Positions 58,752-64,000 of a stretch of DNA of 64,000 nucleotides are shown one piece after another (position 1 is the first letter of the stretch; every line of letters begins with the position of its first letter). Source of the stretch: Gemmatimonadota bacterium (GTDB lineage: Bacteria > Gemmatimonadota > Gemmatimonadetes > Gemmatimonadales > GWC2-71-9). The position numbers and the translations under genes were made by a program. The stretch spans positions 1-64,000 of the forward strand of contig QHUK01000001.1 of NCBI GenBank assembly GCA_003222085.1, written 5' to 3'. The notes beneath the pieces are model-generated. The model ran no database searches, had not been told where the DNA came from, and saw only the letters and a list, made by a program, of their open reading frames with translations.

Positions 58752-59920
58752 TCGACCCCCGCGAGCGCCAGCACTCGCCGCATCCGGTCCGCCGCGCAGT
58801 CCGGATCCGCGAGCAGGCCGGCCGCGTCCGCGAGACGGAACAGCTCGGCCAGGTGGGGCACGGCGCGCCAGCTCTCCGCACCGCCGACCATCCGGAAATG
58901 CCCCTGGTGGCCGTTCAGGTAGGCGAGGAACACGATGCCCGTCTTATAGGCGTGAGTCGGGGCCTGGAAGATGTGCCGCGCGAGCGGCACGGTGGGCTCG
59001 AGCGCCGCGTGATACGTCGTCACGTCACCCCGGTCGAGTGCCTGGAGCGCGGCCGACGCCGCCGGCGCGATCGCGTCGAAGATGCCGAGCAGCGCGTCGC
59101 TGTGACGCCCCCCCGCGTCGTCCAGAATCAGCCGCTTGTAGTTGAAGTCGTCCCCGGTGTACATGCGCACGCCGTCCGGAAGCCGGCGGCGCAGCGCGAT
59201 CTCGCGCTCCGCGTCGAGGAGTGACACCTTGATCCCGTCGATCTTCGCGCGGTGCTCGCAGATGATCGCGAGACACGCGTTCATGGCCTCGTCGACATCG
59301 CGCGTGCCCCAATAACCCGCGAGCTGCGGATCGAACATGTCGCCGAGCCAGTGGAGAATCACCGGCCGAGCCACCTGCCGGAGAATGGCCCCGTAGACCC
59401 GGGCGTAGTCGTCGGGTCCGCGCGCCGCGCGCGCCAGCGCCCGGCTCGCCATCAGGATCACCCGGGCCCCCCCTCCCTGTCCTTCCACGAAGCCGACCTG
59501 CTCCTCGTAGGCGCGCTGAACGTCGGACAGCGTGACTCCTTCGGCCGGCGCGAGCTGGTCGGTGCCCGCGCCGCAGGCGATCACGCCGCCCCTCGCCTGT
59601 GCCTCCGCGACGGACCGGCGGATCAGCTCGCGCGCCGCATTCCAGCCGAGTCCCGTGCCGCGCTGCGCCGTGTCCATCGCGTCGGCGACGGCCAGCCCGA
59701 GGGACCACAGGTGGCCCCGGTAGGCGAGCGTGGCTTCCCAGTCGAGGCGCGCATCCGACAAAGGATCACGGTCGGCGAGCGGGTCGCACACGACATGGGC
59801 CGCGGCGTAGGCCACGCGGCTGCGGATCGGCCCCGTGGGCGCAGGCCACGACACCGGCTCGTGCATCGTGTACGGCGTGATGCTGCCGTCGGCGCGCGGA
59901 AGCCGAATGGTCGGGGGCAT
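58748..59920 (-). CDS. DUF993 family protein (dihydrodipicolinate-synthase-like aldolase fold)
   Basis: 390 residues. Recognised as DUF993 by RSRVAYAAAHVVCDPLAD, ARLDWEATLAYRGHLWSLGLAVADAMDTAQRG, GVIACGAGTDQL, RPVILHWLGDMFDPQLAGYWG, the lysine in KIDGIKVSLLDA (DHDPS-type Schiff-base position) and YTGDDFNYKRLI. The family has the NAL/DHDPS barrel and probably acts as an aldolase or retro-aldolase on a sugar-derived keto acid; no reaction is established to my knowledge. Starts 3 bases after the Gfo/Idh stop and is followed by the isomerase with a GTGA overlap. Confidence 0.85.
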   Translation of the reverse strand: MPPTIRLPRADGSITPYTMHEPVSWPAPTGPIRSRVAYAAAHVVCDPLADRDPLSDARLDWEATLAYRGHLWSLGLAVADAMDTAQRGTGLGWNAARELIRRSVAEAQARGGVIACGAGTDQLAPAEGVTLSDVQRAYEEQVGFVEGQGGGARVILMASRALARAARGPDDYARVYGAILRQVARPVILHWLGDMFDPQLAGYWGTRDVDEAMNACLAIICEHRAKIDGIKVSLLDAEREIALRRRLPDGVRMYTGDDFNYKRLILDDAGGRHSDALLGIFDAIAPAASAALQALDRGDVTTYHAALEPTVPLARHIFQAPTHAYKTGIVFLAYLNGHQGHFRMVGGAESWRAVPHLAELFRLADAAGLLADPDCAADRMRRVLALAGVE

Positions 59921-59921
59921 G

Positions 59922-60017
59922 CCTCACCCCCTAACCCCCTCTCCACGTTGTGGAGAGGGGGGACGTCGCTCGTCGTTCCCCCTCTCCGCCGCGCGGAGAG
60001 GGGGATAGGGGGTGAGG
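59922..60017. repeat. 96-bp composite palindromic repeat containing the stop of the Gfo/Idh gene
   Basis: Outer arms CCTCACCCCCTA (59922-59933) and its complement (60006-60017) enclose two perfect 12-bp hairpins, CCCCCTCTCCAC (59935-59946) with loop GTT, and CCCCCTCTCCGC (59978-59989) with loop CGC. The TGA of the upstream oxidoreductase (59926-59924) is in the left outer arm. Confidence 0.92.
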
Positions 60018-61177
60018 TCCGGCACGTCGATCCACCGCCGCTCGTGCCACGATTGGAGCGCCAGCTCCGCAAGCTGCACGCCTTTCGCGCCGTCGCAGAA
60101 GTCGTGGGGGAATGGCGCGTCCGTCGCGACGTGCAGCAGAAACCGCTCCCACTGCACTTTGAACGCGTTGTCGAAGGGCCCCCCCTCCTCGTCGGGCACG
60201 TCCTGCCACGACGCGTAGAAGTCGGCGGCGTTGGGCACGTCGGGGTTCCACACCGCGCGCGGCGTCTGGGCGCGACCCTGGATCTTGCAGCCGCGCAAGG
60301 TCGCGACGGCGCTCCCCAAGGTGCCGTCGACCTGGATCTGCAGCAGGTCATCGCGGTAGACGCGAACCGCCCACGACGAATTGAACTGTGCGAGGATCTC
60401 ACCGGTGGGGCCGTCGAGCGCGAACGTGGCGTAGGCGGCGTCGTCCGCGGTCGCGGCGTAGCGCCGGCCTTGCTCGTCCCTGCGCTCGGGGATGTGCGTC
60501 GCGCCGGTACACTGCACGGCGGTGACCGGGCCGACGGTGTGGTCGAGCAGGTAGCGCCAGTGGGGGAACATATCGAGGACGATTCCGCCGCCGTCTTCCT
60601 TGCGGTAGTTCCACGAGGGACGCTGCGCCGGCCCCCCCTCGCCGTCACCCTCGAACACCCAGTACCCGAATTCGCCGCGCACACTCAACAGGCGGCCGAA
60701 GAAGCCGTCGTCCACCAGCCGCTTGAGCTTGCGGATGCCGGGAAGGAAAAGTTTGTCCTGGACGACCCCGTGCTTCACGCCGCGACGGGTGGCCGACCGC
60801 GCGAGCTCGAGCGCTTCCATGGTGCTGGCCGCCACCGGCTTCTCGCAGTAGACGTGCTTCCCCGCCACAATCGCGCGACCCACGTGGCCAACTCGGAGGC
60901 TCGTCAGCGTGGCGTCGAAGTAGATCTCGTCCGCAGGGTTCGCAAGACAGGCGTCCAAGTCCGTCGAGACGCGCGTCAGACCGTGGGCGGCCGCGATGTC
61001 CCGCAGTTTCGCCTCGTTGCGACCGACCAGGATCGGGTCCGGGACAAGCCGGTCGCCGTCGGGCAGCGGCACCCCGCCCTGCTCCCGGATGGCGAGGATG
61101 GACCGCACGAGATGCTGGTTCAGCCCCATGCGGCCGGTGACACCGTTCATGATCACGCCGACGCGTCGAGTCGCCAT
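59924..61177 (-). CDS. Gfo/Idh/MocA family oxidoreductase with a repeat-encoded C-terminus
   Basis: 417 residues; ATG overlaps the MFS stop by one base (TGATG). Rossmann start RVGVIMNGVTGRMGLNQHLVRSI is unusual in having GVTGRMG in place of the common GxGxxG. EKPVAASTMEALEL is the family lysine motif, then KHGVVQDKLFLPGIRKLKRLV, GGGIVLDMFPHWRYLLDHTVG with the usual His, and NSSWAVRVYRDDLLQI. Residues ~387-417 (including RAAERGNDERRPP) are entirely repeat-derived, so the true domain ends near WHERRWIDV. Likely oxidises or reduces a sugar at C3 or a similar position, together with the other genes of the operon. Confidence 0.87.
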   Translation of the reverse strand: MATRRVGVIMNGVTGRMGLNQHLVRSILAIREQGGVPLPDGDRLVPDPILVGRNEAKLRDIAAAHGLTRVSTDLDACLANPADEIYFDATLTSLRVGHVGRAIVAGKHVYCEKPVAASTMEALELARSATRRGVKHGVVQDKLFLPGIRKLKRLVDDGFFGRLLSVRGEFGYWVFEGDGEGGPAQRPSWNYRKEDGGGIVLDMFPHWRYLLDHTVGPVTAVQCTGATHIPERRDEQGRRYAATADDAAYATFALDGPTGEILAQFNSSWAVRVYRDDLLQIQVDGTLGSAVATLRGCKIQGRAQTPRAVWNPDVPNAADFYASWQDVPDEEGGPFDNAFKVQWERFLLHVATDAPFPHDFCDGAKGVQLAELALQSWHERRWIDVPDLTPYPPLRAAERGNDERRPPSPQRGEGVRG

Positions 61178-62415
61178 CAGCCCTCCGGTAGGGGCGCAGC
61201 ATGCTGCGCCCCTACAAAGGCGGGGACAGGGCGTGAGGTCCGAGGCAGGAATGAGATCGCCACCGCGCCCGCCAGCGCGAACCCGATGACCGCCAGGAAG
61301 CCGGTGGCGTAGCTCCCCGTTACGTCTCGCATGCGGCCGACGAGCACCGGGGCGACCGCTTCGGCGACGCCGTCGGCGGTCAGGACGACGCCCATCGCGC
61401 GCCCCAGGACGCGCACGCCGAACAGCTCGGCGGCCATGAGCGGAATGACCATGTATTCTCCACCCAGTCCGATGCCGAAGATCACCGCGAAAACGTAGAT
61501 CGCCCCCGGCGTACCGACGACGAACAGCAGCGGGATCGCCGACGCGACCAGCACATAGATCAGCAGCATCACGTACTTTTTCGCGAACCGGTCCGCCAGC
61601 CATCCCATACCCACGCGGCCGACGAGGCTCGAGGTGAGCACCAACGAAGCGATTCGTGCGGCCGCGCCTTGAGTGAAACCGTGATCGAGACTCAGGAAGA
61701 GCTTCAAGTGCTGGTTCGTGCCGCCCACGGCTGCGATCGAGCACATGCTGCCAACCAAAAGCAGGTAAAAGGCAGGACGGTGGAGGACGGTGGAGGTTGT
61801 GGAGGCCTCGGCAACCGGACCTCTGGCGCCCGCGGAGTCGGGAATTTCCTTGACGAAGAGGGCGAGCGGCAAGGCGACGAGGATGATCAGCGCGCCGAGA
61901 ATCTGCAGCGCCCCCTGCCACCCCACGGCCCGCGTCAGCCACACCGCCAGGAACGGCACGAGCGCGCCTCCGATACCGATCCCGAGATAGGCGAACCCCA
62001 TCGCTCGGCCGCGGGCCGCCGTAAACCAGCGGGACAAGAGCACCTGGTTCGGGAGCGGGCCGCCGCACACATTGCCCAGGGCGTTGAAGAGGTAGAAGAA
62101 GTAGAAGCCCGCCAGCGTGTGGATCGCGCCGAGTCCCACGAGCGCCATGCCCGCCATCAGGCTCCCCGCCACCATCAGGCGGCGCGGGCCGAACCGGTCC
62201 ACCATCCAGCCGGCGAAGAAGCCGAACAGCGGCCCGACGATCAGCTTGGAGATCGCGTTGCCCGACGTGACCTGGGTGCGCGACCAGCCGAACTCGCGCA
62301 CCATGTGGTCGTAAAAGAATGGCAAGCCGTACAGCGCGATACCGACGATCGCGAACAGCGCCAGGAACGAGGTGGCCACCACCTGCGCCTGCGCGGCGCG
62401 CGCCGACCCGCTCAC
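61177..62415 (-). CDS. MFS transporter (OFA/monocarboxylate-like) with a repeat-encoded C-terminus
   Basis: 412 residues from a GTG overlapping the GMC stop (GTGA). Twelve hydrophobic segments; the A-motif GFFAGWMVDRFGPRRLMVAG and its second-half counterpart GRVGMGWLADRFAKKYVML. The pattern LPFFYDHMVREFGWSRTQV resembles oxalate:formate antiporter/monocarboxylate-type carriers. The cytoplasmic loop (VAEASTTSTVLHRPA) contains a GGTGGAGG-rich stretch. The last ~12 residues (VGAQHAAPLP) are encoded by the 28-bp palindrome at 61188, i.e. a repeat that replaced the original end. Substrate likely a sugar-derived acid or glycoside. Confidence 0.87.
   Translation of the reverse strand: MSGSARAAQAQVVATSFLALFAIVGIALYGLPFFYDHMVREFGWSRTQVTSGNAISKLIVGPLFGFFAGWMVDRFGPRRLMVAGSLMAGMALVGLGAIHTLAGFYFFYLFNALGNVCGGPLPNQVLLSRWFTAARGRAMGFAYLGIGIGGALVPFLAVWLTRAVGWQGALQILGALIILVALPLALFVKEIPDSAGARGPVAEASTTSTVLHRPAFYLLLVGSMCSIAAVGGTNQHLKLFLSLDHGFTQGAAARIASLVLTSSLVGRVGMGWLADRFAKKYVMLLIYVLVASAIPLLFVVGTPGAIYVFAVIFGIGLGGEYMVIPLMAAELFGVRVLGRAMGVVLTADGVAEAVAPVLVGRMRDVTGSYATGFLAVIGFALAGAVAISFLPRTSRPVPAFVGAQHAAPLPEG
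61188..61215. repeat. 28-bp perfect palindrome, copy 2 (within the MFS gene)
   Basis: Identical in all 28 bases to 5831-5858 (half-site GTAGGGGCGCAGCA). Here it is coding, supplying VGAQHAAP close to the MFS C-terminus, eight bases before the stop. Confidence 0.93.
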
Positions 62416-63998
62416 AGGTTGCGGCGCTTGAGCTCGCTCACCGCGTGGTCCACGGCCCGCGCGGTGAGGGCCATGTAGGTGAGCGACGGATTCACGCACG
62501 ACGAGCTCGCCATGCAGGCGCCGTCGGTGACGAACAGGTTGGGCACATCGTGGGTCTGGTTGTGGGCGTTGAGCACGGACGTCTTGGGGTCCCGTCCCAT
62601 GCGCGCCGTCCCCATCTCGTGGACGCTGAACCCCGGCGGGCCGTCGTGGTCGTACGTCTCGACGTCTTTGCACCCGGCGGCGTCGAGCATCTCCGCCGAC
62701 TGGGTCTTCACGTCTTCCAGGATGGCGCGCTCATTGTCGCTCCAGGCGCAGTGCACGCGCAGCAGTGGGATGCCCCACTCGTCTTTCCGCTCCGAGTCGA
62801 GGTCGACATAGTTCTCGTGCCGCGGCAGGCATTCGCCGTATCCCTGCAACGTCAGCTGCCACGGCCCGGGCTCCCGCAGCTGCTGTTTCAGCTCCGCCCC
62901 AAGGCCGCGTATCTCCGCTCCACGGCTCCACCCCGCGCGCGCCGCTCCCCCCTGGATCCCATAACCCCGCAGGAAGGCCACCTTCGCCTCGCGGTTCCCT
63001 CCCAGATTCCGGAATCGCGGGATGTAGGTGCCCGTCGGCCGGCGGCCGTACACGTACTTGTCTTCGAGGCCCGGCACGGTGCCGCTCGCGCCGGCCTTGG
63101 AGATGTGGTCCATCAGGTTGTGGCCGAGCTCGCCGCTCGAGTTGGCGAGGCCGGTCGGGAAACGCGGGGTCTTCGAGTTCAGGAGGATCTGGGCGGTGCC
63201 GAGGCTCGAGGCGCACAGAAAGATCAGCCGCCCGGCGTAGTCCAGCGTCTGCTTCGTATTCCGGTCGATCACGTGCACGCCTACCGCGCGGTCCTTCCGC
63301 TCGTCGTAGATCACGCTGTGGACTATCGCGTCGGTGACGATGGTCAGGTTGCCGGTTTTCTGCGCCGCCGGCAACGTCGCGCTCAGGCTCGAGAAGTAGC
63401 CGCCGTAGCTGCAGCCGCGGGCGCACTGGTTCCGCGCCTGGCAGCGCCCGCGGCCGTTGTGCGGCTCGGTCAGATTCGCGACCCGCGTGATCGTCATGTG
63501 GCGCCCGGGGAACGCGCGCTCGATCCCCCGCCGCACGACGTGCTCGGCACAGTTCATCTCCCACGGCGGGAGGAAGTCACCGTCCGGCAGGTGCGCGAGG
63601 CCTAACCGCTCACCGCTCACGCCCACGAACCGTTCGACGTGCGCATACCACGGCGCGAGGTCCTTGTAGCGGATCGGCCAGTCGACGCCGTGACCGTCGC
63701 GCAGGTTGGCCTCGAAGTCGAGGTCGCTCCAGCGCCAGCACAGCCGGCCCCAGATGAGGCTGCGCCCCCCGAGCTGGTAGCCGCGAATCCAGCGGAACGG
63801 CTGATCCTCGGCCGTGATGTAGGGATGCTCCCGATCGTTCACGAAGAAGTGGCGGGTCGCCTCGCCGAACGCGTAGTTCTTGCTCTGGATCGGGTAGTCG
63901 CGGTCGTACAACTCCTGCTCGCCGCGGCCGCGGTGCGGGAGCTGCCAGGGCTGCAGCCACTCCGTGACGTAGTCCCTGCCGTGCTCCACGTGGCGGCC
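62412..63998 (-). CDS. GMC family oxidoreductase, N-terminus beyond the window
   Basis: About 529 codons are visible, open to the window edge; the first visible residues (GRHVEHGRDYVTEW) follow where the FAD-binding GxGxxG motif should be, so ~30-40 residues are missing. Visible features are GYQLGGRSLIWGRLCWRWSDLDFE (substrate/FAD region), RCQARNQCARGCSYGGYFSSLSATLPAA, FLCASSLGTAQILLNS (a cofactor strand), and the C-terminal GMC domain FSVHEMGTARMG (catalytic His) with SSCVNPSLTYMAL (Asn). This branch is close to gluconate/sugar dehydrogenase and 3-keto-glycoside-forming enzymes. It heads the minus-strand operon down to 55756 and may introduce a keto group into sugars or glycosides. Confidence 0.88.
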   Translation of the reverse strand, partial: GRHVEHGRDYVTEWLQPWQLPHRGRGEQELYDRDYPIQSKNYAFGEATRHFFVNDREHPYITAEDQPFRWIRGYQLGGRSLIWGRLCWRWSDLDFEANLRDGHGVDWPIRYKDLAPWYAHVERFVGVSGERLGLAHLPDGDFLPPWEMNCAEHVVRRGIERAFPGRHMTITRVANLTEPHNGRGRCQARNQCARGCSYGGYFSSLSATLPAAQKTGNLTIVTDAIVHSVIYDERKDRAVGVHVIDRNTKQTLDYAGRLIFLCASSLGTAQILLNSKTPRFPTGLANSSGELGHNLMDHISKAGASGTVPGLEDKYVYGRRPTGTYIPRFRNLGGNREAKVAFLRGYGIQGGAARAGWSRGAEIRGLGAELKQQLREPGPWQLTLQGYGECLPRHENYVDLDSERKDEWGIPLLRVHCAWSDNERAILEDVKTQSAEMLDAAGCKDVETYDHDGPPGFSVHEMGTARMGRDPKTSVLNAHNQTHDVPNLFVTDGACMASSSCVNPSLTYMALTARAVDHAVSELKRRNL

Positions 63999-64000
63999 GC

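Overview
The window is a GC-rich, tightly packed bacterial chromosome segment. It carries two SusC/SusD pairs (a Bacteroidota-type glycan import system), many Tat and lipoprotein signals, GTG starts and stop/start overlaps (GTGA, ATGA, TTGA, TGATG), and several families of short palindromic repeats. SusCD in so GC-rich a genome best fits Gemmatimonadota or a similar soil lineage; this is an inference from gene content and not a phylogenetic result. I see no rRNA, tRNA, CRISPR array, phage or insertion-sequence gene.

Layout. (1) 1-4.7 kb: the end of a VOC protein, then a co-translated solute-binding lipoprotein, histidine kinase and sigma-54 response regulator. (2) 4.7-10.7 kb: a hairpin-rich spacer, a TPR lipoprotein, then (minus strand) a PlsC-type acyltransferase, an MFS carrier and a DPP-IV-type peptidase. 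(3) 10.9-30.9 kb: one 19-gene plus-strand operon. It starts with hexuronate genes (uxaB-like, eda, kdgK, uxuA, ExuT-like carrier, Gfo/Idh). It continues with a full non-phosphorylating L-fucose route: lactonase, two SDRs, fuconate dehydratase, diketo-acid hydrolase, alpha-L-fucosidase and a zinc dehydrogenase. It ends with the L-lactate oxidation genes lutABC. A ribose-type ABC importer is split across the operon. (4) 30.9 kb: a scar holding only the last ~80 codons of a SusD-like gene. (5) 31-40.5 kb: two alginate-lyase-family proteins, a sugar isomerase, GalM, a GH2 and a GH97 enzyme. (6) 40.5-54.3 kb: two SusCD loci flanking a ROK regulator and a GH95-like enzyme. (7) 54.3-64 kb (minus): a BNR-repeat protein and a second coupled operon of GMC oxidoreductase, MFS, Gfo/Idh, DUF993 aldolase-like protein, TIM-barrel isomerase and a heme/propeller protein.

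How it fits together. SusCD pairs would import oligosaccharides made by secreted lyases and glycosidases. GH29/GH95, GH2 and GH97 would release fucose, uronic acids and hexoses in the periplasm, and the MFS and ABC carriers would bring monomers in. Uronates go through 2-keto-3-deoxygluconate to pyruvate and glyceraldehyde-3-phosphate. L-fucose goes to pyruvate plus L-lactate, and LutABC then oxidises the lactate to pyruvate.

The most unusual observations are these. A ~240-bp control module is duplicated upstream of both susC genes and includes an inverted repeat GTTCG-N5-CGAAC and a possible conserved leader peptide. Palindromic repeats lie in frame inside several genes (lutC, an isomerase signal peptide, and protein termini). 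A galM/GH2 gene pair has overlapping divergent start codons. A SusD gene has been deleted down to its C-terminus.
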